From positions 248,001 through 312,000 of the forward strand of contig JARBJD010000038.1 of assembly GCA_033064195.1 (NCBI GenBank): 64,000 nt of DNA, read 5' to 3'. Both the position numbers and the translations under genes were made by a program. The stretch is from Blattamonas nauphoetae (Eukaryota > Preaxostyla > Oxymonadida). The notes under the pieces are model-generated. The model made no database searches. It saw only the letters and a list, made by a program, of their open reading frames with translations, and had not been told where the DNA came from. This document shows, in pieces, positions 11,801 to 20,430 of this stretch (position 1 is the first letter of the stretch; each line of letters starts with the position of its first letter).

Positions 11801-14800
11801 GTCCAACTTCCGACGAGTTGCAGAACAACCCGAAATGCCCACATTTCGTGAAATTGTACCCGGAATCATCAACTTCAACCAGACCTGTAATCTCCTCCAA
11901 GTATGGAATGAGGGAACTCTCCACCAGTGTTGCCTTATCGACAGCGAAGAGTGATGATCCCTTCAACGCAGAGTAGCTTCCTTCCCATTGTGATTGCTTG
12001 ATGATCGTGTCCAAGTTCTTTCCTGTGACATAGACGTCGATGTTGGCTGATGTGTCAGCATTTCTGGAAAGTGTGGACGATGTGAAATGAAGCTGCGTCA
12101 TGAGGTACGAGAAAGTGTTAGTGGATGAGTTGACAAACTCCATCCAGATTGAGTGGGCGGAACCACGAGCGCATGTGCAGGATGAGAATGTTGTATCACT
12201 CACCGAGAAGGTTGATGACTCGCTGATGTGAGCGACGATGACGCCTGCTGATGTGAGTGAGCTTGAGACGGACCGAAACTCACATTGAAACACGACGAGA
12301 CTTGCTCCGTCTTTGACAAGGATGACACAGCCATCGATGGGTCCAGTTCCAGACTGAGCGATCGAGCATTTTGTCAGAGAGAGTTTGTTTGTGGTGCAGT
12401 GGAGGAGGGTTGGGTGCGTGAAAGTGTCTGGGATGACGAAATCGAGATCAGAGATTGAAACAAGTGCGGAAATGGTGAACAGGCCTGGAGACGAGTCTGA
12501 TGGTGCAGATGGAACGATTGTGAAGGTGTGAGATCCGCCGTCAATAACCAAATTGTCAACCAACACAATCTCACCCGAATGTGCGACGTTTCCATCAACT
12601 GCGAGAGATCTCTCCCCACTCGCAGGGAGATGAGCAAGTGCCGTGACCAAGCCAGCACACGGATAAACAGCAGAGCCACAAATCGACACATCACATCCTG
12701 GTGACGAGAGGTGGATTGGGGTGGAGAGCTGAGTGTAGAAGAGATACAATGGAATTGGGATGTCTCCCGTCTTCTCCTCTCCGACAAAGAGGCGTTTGGA
12801 GTTGGCCGTCTGGTCCCATTCGAGAGTGAGAGATTTATCGAGGATGGTCCGACTGAGTGAGGCATGCGAAAAGAAGAGGAAATCTGAAGGACTCGTGGAT
12901 GGCGACGTGCATGTTGTGATTGTCGTCGCTTCTGAGAGGATGAACGATGACTGTCCAGAGTGAGCGATGGAGAGGACACCAGAGTCTGTCTTGGAGGTGG
13001 TCGAGCAGGAGTCGAACGAGCAGGCGTTGATGTGAACAGTGAACGAGTCGCCTGAAGCCGTCAAGATCGACGGTTTGGTGCTCGTGAAGAGAGTGAAGGT
13101 AGAAGTATCGAGTTCGACCGATCCTGTCTTCGTAACGACGAAGAGAGAAGCTCCAAGAACAGTTGCTGGGGTGGATGAATCCTGCGCAGACGGTAAAGAT
13201 GACACGGAGCACGATTTGAGCGACAATTTTGGAGCTGAGACAGAGAACACTGGTGTCTGGCGATTGGCAGTGAGGGTTCCAACAACAATGTTCACACTTT
13301 GAATGATCGTATGTGTAGTCGAGTCTGCATCGATGACGATTTGTCCTGCTTCCTCGATGGTCAGAGAGACATCCGAGGAGCGAGTGAGCGTCCAGTTTGA
13401 AATAGAGGTCGAGAGTTTGGTAGACAGGACGGTGTTGGTGTCGAGCTGTATGCTTGGAGAGACACCTTTCATTTTTGGGAGAGATGTGAGGAACGATTGG
13501 CAGGGCAACGTTGTGACACCACAGAGTAAATGATCCTCGCCATCCTTGTGAACATGCACAGCTCCAGAGGACGATGTGTGAGGATACCAGAAGAACAGGA
13601 GTGATCCAACTGTCCCGTTCGTGTCTGCTCCGAAGAAGTTCTTCTTCTCCTCATTTCCAAACAGAGCATTGTTCGTCGAGTTCGGTCGAATCGATGTGAG
13701 AGCGCCAGATGATAGGAATGACACCAGATCAGCTGAAGTGATTGAAATCCAGTTCCCTTCTCCTGTCTCACTCGAACACGACGAGAACGTGTTCGTGTTC
13801 TTCGTCTCAATTTTCCCTGTTCCTTCCAGTGACACTGCAATCACTCCTCCCTTCTCTTTCGACACACAAGATGTGAATGCGCATCCATCAACAACCAGTG
13901 AGCTCCCAGCCTTGATCGTCCCAGACACAACTGACCCTCCCACTGTCGAGCTGAACAACGAGAACGAACACGACGTCAGCGTCGCTGCTCCACTTCCCGA
14001 AAGCGTGAGGAACGACGATGTTCGGAGGGTTCCTGCCGACACGAATGAACAAGTCTGAATCGACAGCGAGGACGATGACACGACGAAAGATGCATCCGTG
14101 TCCACTGTGATCTCATTTGTGAGTGTCGATGAGAGAGAATGAGGTGAAGTGATTGTGGAGATCTTCTCGTTGAAGACAAGAGCAGAATCGATCACTGTCG
14201 ATGTCGAGTGAGTCTTCGAGAACGACGACGACAGCACAGAGCAGGGAAGTTCTGCCACTCCACACAACACGTGGTCCTCCCCATCCTTGTGAACATGCAC
14301 AGCTCCAGACGACGATGTGTGAGGATACCAGAAGAACAGAAGAGATCCTTCTGAGTTGGTCGCAGTATCAACTCCATAACATTTCTTCTTCTCCTCACTT
14401 GAAAACAGTGATGTTGGAATGGCTGGTTTGAGAGAGGTGAGAGATGAGGAGAGGAATGTCACAAGATTATCAGAAGAGATTGAGATCCAGCTACCGTCTT
14501 TCTGAGTGCTCGAACACGATTTAAACGAACATCCAGACACTTCAAGTCCACCTCCAACATCTCCAGAAATCACAGATCCTTTCACGCTTGACGAGAACCC
14601 AGTGAAAGAACAGTCAGACAGCGACAACGAACCAACTCCACTCAGAATGAACACCGAGTTATCGAACGATTCTGAAGCGTTCACAAACGCCAACGATGAC
14701 ACAGCCAGTGATCCTTTACAAATCCAGAAATACTTCCCTGATCCTACGGACACTGTTTCAACTTCGCTCGTTGATGAGGTCATCGTTGCTGCTTTGTCAG

Positions 14801-17800
14801 TTGTAGTGATGGTCGCGTCAAGGGAGGCAGGCCCTCGCACAAGAAGTCTTCCAGCTGTGTCGCCTGCTTTCTTCACAAGAGAATATCCAGCGGAGAGCGA
14901 GGAGCAGGGGAGGAACGAGTGCCCACAAAGCGAGTGAACGATCGGTGACGATTCATCAACTGTCAGGTCCCCTCCATCGTAGCTGAACACCACAAACAGC
15001 AGCGACCCAATCGCTGACACAACACCGCTCGATTTCTCTCCAAACTCCATTCTGTTCATTTCCGATGAGCTGAAGAACGATGCGTCGTTCGCTGGTTTCA
15101 GAGGCAGAACTGATCCAAAAATGGTTTTCAGGGTTGGTTTTTGGGATGGATTTGAAACAACATAAACATTCTGTCCCAGTTTCCCTTCTCCACACAAATT
15201 TGCTTCGTCTGTGTCAGCCCCTCCGAATGTCAATGATGACAGAACCAAATTGGATGGATTGGTCAGATCGCACAGGTCAACTGCAATGACTCCTCCATTT
15301 CCAACTGACTTGCACTTCTCAAAAGAACATTCGGAAATCTCAAGTTTCGTTGCTGATCCAAGCACTCCAGAGAGAACAGATCCATCACTCTGAGTGTTTG
15401 AGAATGACGAGAACGAACAGCTGTCCAGGATGAGTGATCCCGAAGAGGAGAGTGAGAGGAAGGGAGCCATGTGAGACGAACCAGTCAAGGAGAGATCGAG
15501 GAGAGTGAGAGAGTCTTGGGGAACGGTGATGGAAGCAGTTGATGTCGCTGTGATCGTCTGCTTCGATGTGGAAGATGTCAGGATGGTAGCAGCAGCAATT
15601 GTCAATCCTTCCTTCAGTGTCATTGCAGAGTTAACGACGAACTTGTTGTTTGCGTTTGGATGAGAAAGAGTCATGTTGAATGACGAGCAAGGAAGCGGTA
15701 TTTGTCCACAAAGAGGGTGGTCTTCACCATCAACGTGGATGTGAGTCGATTGTTCAGCGGTTGTGTGAGGATACCAGAAGAACAGAAGAGATCCAGATGT
15801 CTCGTTCGTGTCTGCTCCGAAATATTTCTTCTTCTCCTCATTTCCAAACAGAGCATTGTTCGTCGAGTTCGGTCGAATCGATGTGAGAGCGCCAGATGAT
15901 AGGAATGACACCAGATCAGCTGAAGTGATTGAAATCCAGTTCCCTTCTCCTGTCTCACTCGAACACGACGAGAACGTGTTCGTGTTCTTCGTCTCAATTT
16001 TCCCTGTTCCTTCCAGTGACACTGCAATCACTCCTCCCTTCTCTTTCGACACACAAGATGTGAATGCGCATCCATCAACAACCAGTGAGCTCCCAGCCTT
16101 GATCGTCCCAGACACAACTGACCCTCCCACTGTCGAGCTGAACAACGAGAACGAACACGACGTCAGCGTCGCTGCTCCACTTCCCGAAAGCGTGAGCAAC
16201 GACGATGTTCGGAGGGTTCCTGCCGACACGAATGAACAAGTCTGAATCGACAGCGAGGACGATGATACGACGAAAGATGCGGATGGATCCACTGTGATCT
16301 CATTTGAGATTGTCGACGAGAGTGAATGAGGTGATGCAATGCTGGAAATCACCTCGTTGAAGACGAGAACAGAGTCGATCACTGTCGATGTCGAGTGAGT
16401 CTTCGAGAACGACGACGACAGCACAGAGCAGGGAAGTTCTGCCACTCCACACAACACATGATCCTCTCCATCTTTGTGAACATGCACAGCTCCAGACGAC
16501 GATGTGTGAGGATACCAGAAGAACAAGAGTGATCCAACTGTCCCGTTTGTGTCAAATCCAAAGAATTCCTCCTTCTGAGCATCTGAGAAGAGAACATTTG
16601 GACTGATGGCCGGTTTGAAAGTGAGAAAAGGTGCAACATTCACTCTCGTTTGGATGGCCGAGCCGACGAGAGAAAAAGCGCTTCCAAGTGTGGCTGAGCA
16701 AGACTCATCTTCTTCTCCAGACTTCTCTCCAAAAGTGATCCCAGTGAGAACGAGAGAAGGCTCCGACGACATCTCCGAGAAGTCAAGCGCGAATCCTCCT
16801 CCATTCCCAACAGCGACACACGAATTGAATGAAACGGTCTCCATTCTCAATGTTCCTGTTCCGGTCACTTTGACGTTCATCGCTCCTCCATCCCCACTCG
16901 ACGAACACTTCGTGAACGAGACACTCTGCAGTGTCGTGTCTTTGTCTTCCACGGTCAGAGTGATGGCAGAGATCGATCCTGTTTGGTCTCCGTTTCTGGC
17001 TGATGCGGAGATAGATGGAGACAGATTGGTGAGTGTGCTTCGTGTGAGGACGAGACTACCACTTCCAGTCAGAAGGGAATTCACGAGTTTTCCATTTTCA
17101 ACTGCGAAGTTAGACATCTCTACTGTTCCCTCAACCCTTGCGAATGTGTGTACTTTCTCTTCTCCCCACGAAAAGCTGTGTGCTTCGAAGACGAGCTTGC
17201 CACCGTCTTGAACATCGATGAGTGAGACGAGTGCGTCGAAGGAGAGGAGAGGGAGGGTGGTCGATGAGATTGTGGTCGTGCCTTCTGACACAGTCAGGAG
17301 AGGGGAGGAGTATGTCGGTGATGGAGATGACTTGACAAGCACGAGCGATGTGAGGATGAGCGTGCCTGCGCTCTCAACCATTGTCTGCGCGTCTGCTGAT
17401 GGCGACAAAGCGATTGTGAAGAACGACAGTTTCAGCCATCCTCCTCCAACAGAGAAGAGTGTCTGCCCGCCTTTCGACGAAACAATCGTCGCTTCAATCT
17501 GTCCATCCTCTCCTCTCACATCCACACGACTGTTCCCAACTGCCACCTCGTCCTCCGAATGCTGATGGGCTGCGAGTTTGACGGTGATGGCGACGTCGAG
17601 TCCTTCGGTGCCCCTGCATAGCGTGACAGCGTGGCTGAGGTGCTTGCACTTTCGGTGAGGATGTGCACACATCAGCGTGTCTTCCCCTTCGTCTTTCTCG
17701 TTGCTTTTTGCTTTCGTCACGTGGAGAATTGGAAATCCAATTTGGGGATGTGTTGAGCTCACATTGTCTTTCAGAAGATGGGCAGGAGCTGAAAGAAAGG

Positions 17801-19118
17801 CACAGTTCGATGCTGTCACTGTTGGAGTTGACGTGTTAAACATTTCGTAAAGGTGGATGCGGCCTGTTGGGTTCAGATCAAAGTTGGGGACGACGAGGAT
17901 GTCTGTCAGAGACAAGATGTTTGTGCCAGGTCCGCGGATGTTCAAGACAGTTGTGTTTTTACTGGGTGGGCTGCCACACTCCAGGAACGTACAATTTGAG
18001 AGTGTGGTTTCATTGTTCCCATATAGATGAGTTGTCAACCCAAAATCAGAGCAATAACAAGCTTCAAAGAGACAGTGCTGGAGAGTCAGAGATTTTGTGT
18101 TGTGGGCTGCGTGGAAGGCGGCTGATCCCTGACTCGAGCATTTCTTGAAGTGGCAGTTCTTGACGACGCATCTGCCGGTATTTTGGTGGAATGTAATGCC
18201 CCCAGCATACGATTGGTAACTGCCTTCTTGCACGGTGCAGTTTTCCATCAGGCAGTTGATAATATCAGTGTCGATGCATTTGTAGATCTGGATCGCAGCT
18301 CCCTGGGATCTCCACCCGGAAGAGGAGGCGTTGTAGATCTCGCAATCCTCAATCAGAACACTTTGGAATCTTTCGACACGGACAGCAGCACCTGAACCAT
18401 TTCTGACAGAACAGTTCACGAACTTGCATGACTTGAGTGTGAGTGACCCAAAGACATCGGAAAAGCGAGGTATGAAATGGAAAACACCTCCTTTACCGAA
18501 TGCTGTGGTCTCCCACGCTTCTGGATCCGCTGGGTCGGTATAGTCTTGATTAAGGCAGCAGCAATCGGTCACCGTCACATTTTCGAACGTGTATGTGGTT
18601 CCTTCGGATGTCGATGTCGCGAAAGCAACAGGACCAGTGAGTTGACGTGTGAGAGAAGAAAATTCGGAGTTTTTCATCGTAAGATTGGAAACCTCTCCCG
18701 ATGAAACACCCACAGCCGCACCATCTCTGAATGTACAATAACAGATCGTAAGATGGTCTAATGTTGCAGTTGCCTGATGAAAATATATCAGAACAAGTCT
18801 TTCTAGAGGGGCTGAGAGGGACGAACCGTTCACCACACAATGAGAGACGTCGACGGTTGTTGTTGGTCCGTGTGCATCGATTAAATAGGCAGCAGCATTC
18901 GGAATAAATGTGAGTTGCGACAAAGACAAGTTCCCTGGTTTTCCATAGAACAAATAGTTGTCATCTGTGCCTTTGATTGTTACAGTTTCTTTTGAGACGC
19001 CTTTGAGTGTTAAGTTCTGTCCGGTAAAGTCTGTCAACGGATAAGAGTGAGTTCCAGCCGAGAGAGGTTGTGCAACACTTGTGGTGATCAGAAACGGGAT
19101 GAATAAAAATGTGAACAT
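8853..19118 (-). CDS. giant secreted/membrane beta-helix protein with pseudokinase tail (3421 aa)
   Basis: Begins with a signal peptide (MFTFLFIPFLITTSVAQ). Most of the chain is made of short repeats of the type 'SLSDCSF..FSS...GSVISG' and 'CSFKSCSS...GG', the pattern of right-handed parallel beta-helix (pectin-lyase-fold) proteins. The ectodomain is Ser/Thr-rich. A single transmembrane segment lies near residues 3094-3117 (WILPLIGGLLALLAILLIVF), followed by basic RKRRKDK. The cytoplasmic tail from about 3230 to 3390 resembles the C-lobe of a protein kinase: RWEAPEV matches the APE region and FSLGLMIWEVETGEVPF matches helix F. The N-lobe lysine and DFG are not seen, and the catalytic loop reads SPHVVVFDADGKAH, so it should be catalytically inactive. 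A single uninterrupted frame covers the gene. Probably a surface receptor or adhesin; the ligand is unknown. Confidence 0.85.
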   Translation of the reverse strand: MFTFLFIPFLITTSVAQPLSAGTHSYPLTDFTGQNLTLKGVSKETVTIKGTDDNYLFYGKPGNLSLSQLTFIPNAAAYLIDAHGPTTTVDVSHCVVNGSSLSAPLERLVLIYFHQATATLDHLTICYCTFRDGAAVGVSSGEVSNLTMKNSEFSSLTRQLTGPVAFATSTSEGTTYTFENVTVTDCCCLNQDYTDPADPEAWETTAFGKGGVFHFIPRFSDVFGSLTLKSCKFVNCSVRNGSGAAVRVERFQSVLIEDCEIYNASSSGWRSQGAAIQIYKCIDTDIINCLMENCTVQEGSYQSYAGGITFHQNTGRCVVKNCHFKKCSSQGSAAFHAAHNTKSLTLQHCLFEACYCSDFGLTTHLYGNNETTLSNCTFLECGSPPSKNTTVLNIRGPGTNILSLTDILVVPNFDLNPTGRIHLYEMFNTSTPTVTASNCAFLSAPAHLLKDNVSSTHPQIGFPILHVTKAKSNEKDEGEDTLMCAHPHRKCKHLSHAVTLCRGTEGLDVAITVKLAAHQHSEDEVAVGNSRVDVRGEDGQIEATIVSSKGGQTLFSVGGGWLKLSFFTIALSPSADAQTMVESAGTLILTSLVLVKSSPSPTYSSPLLTVSEGTTTISSTTLPLLSFDALVSLIDVQDGGKLVFEAHSFSWGEEKVHTFARVEGTVEMSNFAVENGKLVNSLLTGSGSLVLTRSTLTNLSPSISASARNGDQTGSISAITLTVEDKDTTLQSVSFTKCSSSGDGGAMNVKVTGTGTLRMETVSFNSCVAVGNGGGFALDFSEMSSEPSLVLTGITFGEKSGEEDESCSATLGSAFSLVGSAIQTRVNVAPFLTFKPAISPNVLFSDAQKEEFFGFDTNGTVGSLLFFWYPHTSSSGAVHVHKDGEDHVLCGVAELPCSVLSSSFSKTHSTSTVIDSVLVFNEVISSIASPHSLSSTISNEITVDPSASFVVSSSSLSIQTCSFVSAGTLRTSSLLTLSGSGAATLTSCSFSLFSSTVGGSVVSGTIKAGSSLVVDGCAFTSCVSKEKGGVIAVSLEGTGKIETKNTNTFSSCSSETGEGNWISITSADLVSFLSSGALTSIRPNSTNNALFGNEEKKKYFGADTNETSGSLLFFWYPHTTAEQSTHIHVDGEDHPLCGQIPLPCSSFNMTLSHPNANNKFVVNSAMTLKEGLTIAAATILTSSTSKQTITATSTASITVPQDSLTLLDLSLTGSSHMAPFLSLSSSGSLILDSCSFSSFSNTQSDGSVLSGVLGSATKLEISECSFEKCKSVGNGGVIAVDLCDLTNPSNLVLSSLTFGGADTDEANLCGEGKLGQNVYVVSNPSQKPTLKTIFGSVLPLKPANDASFFSSSEMNRMEFGEKSSGVVSAIGSLLFVVFSYDGGDLTVDESSPIVHSLCGHSFLPCSSLSAGYSLVKKAGDTAGRLLVRGPASLDATITTTDKAATMTSSTSEVETVSVGSGKYFWICKGSLAVSSLAFVNASESFDNSVFILSGVGSLSLSDCSFTGFSSSVKGSVISGDVGGGLEVSGCSFKSCSSTQKDGSWISISSDNLVTFLSSSLTSLKPAIPTSLFSSEEKKKCYGVDTATNSEGSLLFFWYPHTSSSGAVHVHKDGEDHVLCGVAELPCSVLSSSFSKTHSTSTVIDSALVFNEKISTITSPHSLSSTLTNEITVDTDASFVVSSSSLSIQTCSFVSAGTLRTSSFLTLSGSGAATLTSCSFSLFSSTVGGSVVSGTIKAGSSLVVDGCAFTSCVSKEKGGVIAVSLEGTGKIETKNTNTFSSCSSETGEGNWISITSADLVSFLSSGALTSIRPNSTNNALFGNEEKKNFFGADTNGTVGSLLFFWYPHTSSSGAVHVHKDGEDHLLCGVTTLPCQSFLTSLPKMKGVSPSIQLDTNTVLSTKLSTSISNWTLTRSSDVSLTIEEAGQIVIDADSTTHTIIQSVNIVVGTLTANRQTPVFSVSAPKLSLKSCSVSSLPSAQDSSTPATVLGASLFVVTKTGSVELDTSTFTLFTSTKPSILTASGDSFTVHINACSFDSCSTTSKTDSGVLSIAHSGQSSFILSEATTITTCTSPSTSPSDFLFFSHASLSRTILDKSLTLEWDQTANSKRLFVGEEKTGDIPIPLYLFYTQLSTPIHLSSPGCDVSICGSAVYPCAGLVTALAHLPASGERSLAVDGNVAHSGEIVLVDNLVIDGGSHTFTIVPSAPSDSSPGLFTISALVSISDLDFVIPDTFTHPTLLHCTTNKLSLTKCSIAQSGTGPIDGCVILVKDGASLVVFQCEFRSVSSSLTSAGVIVAHISESSTFSVSDTTFSSCTCARGSAHSIWMEFVNSSTNTFSYLMTQLHFTSSTLSRNADTSANIDVYVTGKNLDTIIKQSQWEGSYSALKGSSLFAVDKATLVESSLIPYLEEITGLVEVDDSGYNFTKCGHFGLFCNSSEVGQERMAQAGLSVMKVVNCLTLTGELSFVGSNTVTGEERTSQLILTSTAQVKHTPASSEDRLSFETLTISLPTQSKHSSPIVVSVGTISFSSCVLSAKSNTLATPAISLTSGALQATDLSTTPIHLQNSALIVSSATIQLTSCQFIDVTRDADEATVIDTTLTESVSLTATQTSFAGCLSNAQPRWIRIRGTNTLTFKPTSWTGTFNTSSPRDAIIVEVDPLAIKPGFNKFSLLYKLYPCPDSHITVETTSSSVDHPLCGHSQLPCRSIDEGMRLTEKRVVEVHNSATISSKFAMDGDELTIRRMKGHSVVRMEESGSFVNNEFYEPDSLILSAITLDLSSTKLTTNDALILNENGETEIVSVNVTSTTTVKPTLISLTGGDLNISGLIISSITFSTAPFAISSADTAQIREMEMSSCSLAASNDDDEKEDTICSWKTGLVQITDSTVSIHFSTFSHLSHSALVLTNSNISLETSAFRDNAMSEEFPSARRNIHCESGEVHVGTLSGGDGFETLSHWISSTENCSVTKSAQALKAPLFVPVMDTKGTSAKAGKKYADFSVTIAGATFIPCGLSLEVFEVDTNKVEKTKFTHVLTPESTSSFSESRITLSLTASQIGLKDEFEWRARLAHGNGETSPDFSIKPSSADIRKAQSKQAMKWILPLIGGLLALLAILLIVFVLIRKRRKDKAKQPKLSELDEHPFQLEVKDDDLFGVVQTDAGMDPTTFLGQKTTTALPESEITDRTNIPPEVGVAGDNEMSATGYVEAIACDNVQQTTRLPRMSSLYFRLHKQFPRPEINTADIFKQVTRGLENLINQDPKSPAFTRLSPHVVVFDADGKAHLKVDADKRSFLAEGQVLQPSLQTGHEGIRWEAPEVAAKSESVDAGKAAVFSLGLMIWEVETGEVPFKEMDAVNAQRAAGTGTLPNMTGFDEGLKELITNCLRPNPDDRIPLHTITSFFWEKGETKMTTHNQHVPQLDGGVLPSVQ
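13550..14340 (-). repeat. internal duplication, copy A (period 2187 bp)
   Basis: Nearly identical to 15737-16527 at an offset of exactly 2187 bp (729 codons), as seen for example at 13613/15800 and 14195/16382. The period is a multiple of three, so the beta-helix reading frame is kept. The two copies differ at scattered bases and in short blocks (around 14100-14190). Confidence 0.85.
15737..16527 (-). repeat. internal duplication, copy B (period 2187 bp)
   Basis: Partner of 13550-14340. Between the copies lie other, more diverged repeats of the same beta-helix unit, so the protein appears to have grown by in-frame tandem duplication, with later homogenisation of this pair. Confidence 0.85.
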
Positions 19119-19342
19119 GAATCCATGTAGTGTTTCAATCTGATCATCCCTTTCTTTGGACTATCACAACTGATTTCTCATTATTATCATGGTTTTCCAC
19201 ATTAGTTCACAAATTGGCAAAACAAGAGTGACGCTTAGAATGAAGTGACGATCAAAACAATGATGAGAGATGGAATGTTTGTGAAGAATGTTTACAAAAA
19301 CACAAATAGTGTGATCAAAAGGAGGAGCACCAGACATCTCAA

Positions 19343-20353
19343 TTAGATTCGACTCCAATTCAGTATCTGATGCTCGAAGATTCTCATCTCAAAGCGGGAT
19401 TGATAAATCGCTTGATGTTGCAAGTTGTTCTCGATCTCGTCGGAAATCCCTTCCTCCTCCAGTTGAGCCAGAATCTGTGTTCCTCGCTTCCGAACAGCTG
19501 GATTAGATTCCGGCCACTCCTTGATTACGTTCAAGAGAGACGCAAGGAGGATGAATGTGCTTTTGTTTGTTTCGAAGAAAATGAGGCTGTCAGTGTATGT
19601 CAGGGCAAACGACGAAGACAGCACGAATTGTGCCATCTGTTCCGCAATCGGGGAGTATATGGCCATCGCTTCGAGTAGCGTTGAGAATGTGGTGGAAGCG
19701 TTAGAGTCTTCGAATTGGTGTCTATGCTTGAAGATAATACTCAGAAACGGCTGTATTGGACGCAAGAAATTGTCATTCAGGATTTGAAGGAGGGTAGACA
19801 CTGGAAATTGTTGCGAGCCACAGAAATGGAAGTGTTTCGCGACGGGCATGTGCATGAGAATTGAGGCCACGATCTTCATCAGAAAATAGTCGGATTGAGG
19901 TTTCAGATGCATCTCATTGGTGTAGAAGTCGTTTGGAAGGAGTGCAAAGAACTCTGAATGTAGAAAACGTTTGCTATCATTGGAAGTGAGTTCCGATCCA
20001 AATTCAGTCAGAAACGAGAGAGTTGACAATACAAAGGCTTCATTGGAACACGTCAGGAGAAGAACGAGAGATTCTACGAAACCAGTGCAAGATCCATCTG
20101 GGCTCGGAGCAAGTTTGAAGAGGATCTGGGTGACTTGTATTGGGTAGCTTATGAATAACTCGATCCACTTCAAAAGAGCACACGCCTTTCGTGTTGCTGT
20201 ATCATCCAGTTCGCTTCCATTTTGAAGACAGGCAACGAGTGAGTGAAAGAAGCGCGATGCTTGTTCGATTGTGCGAACGTTATTGTGGTCAAATTTCAGA
20301 AACAAGCGGTTTGAATCGGGACGTTGGTTGGATGAGCGTGAGCAGTTCCCCAT
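19343..20353 (-). CDS. ARM/HEAT-like repeat protein (intact family member, about 336 aa)
   Basis: Chosen start is ATG at 20353 (MGNCSRSSNQRPDSNRL), because MGN matches the start of the paralogue at 8106 and Gly2 suits N-myristoylation; an upstream ATG at 20479 is also in frame but would overlap the divergent SCAI gene. The body is a run of amphipathic helices with family signatures such as ACALLKWIELFIS and TGFVESLVLLLTCSNEAFVL, matching SGFINSIVILLSSPHSTVI of copy 1. The frame is unbroken. Function is unknown; a role as a membrane-attached scaffold is only a guess from the possible lipidation. It ends 224 bp before the next minus-strand gene. Confidence 0.75.
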   Translation of the reverse strand: MGNCSRSSNQRPDSNRLFLKFDHNNVRTIEQASRFFHSLVACLQNGSELDDTATRKACALLKWIELFISYPIQVTQILFKLAPSPDGSCTGFVESLVLLLTCSNEAFVLSTLSFLTEFGSELTSNDSKRFLHSEFFALLPNDFYTNEMHLKPQSDYFLMKIVASILMHMPVAKHFHFCGSQQFPVSTLLQILNDNFLRPIQPFLSIIFKHRHQFEDSNASTTFSTLLEAMAIYSPIAEQMAQFVLSSSFALTYTDSLIFFETNKSTFILLASLLNVIKEWPESNPAVRKRGTQILAQLEEEGISDEIENNLQHQAIYQSRFEMRIFEHQILNWSRI

Positions 20354-20430
20354 GGTGGACGATGATAGAAACGTGTCGGAAAGATCAATGGACCCAACAC
20401 ATTTTGATTCAGTTTTGTTCTTCCAACTCC
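20354..20430. promoter_or_regulatory. short shared intergenic region of a divergent gene pair
   Basis: Only 77 bp separate the ATG of the minus-strand ARM/HEAT-like gene (20353) from the ATG of the plus-strand SCAI gene (20431). Both promoters must lie here or inside the other gene's 5' end. No TATA box or Inr could be picked out with confidence. Confidence 0.45.
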
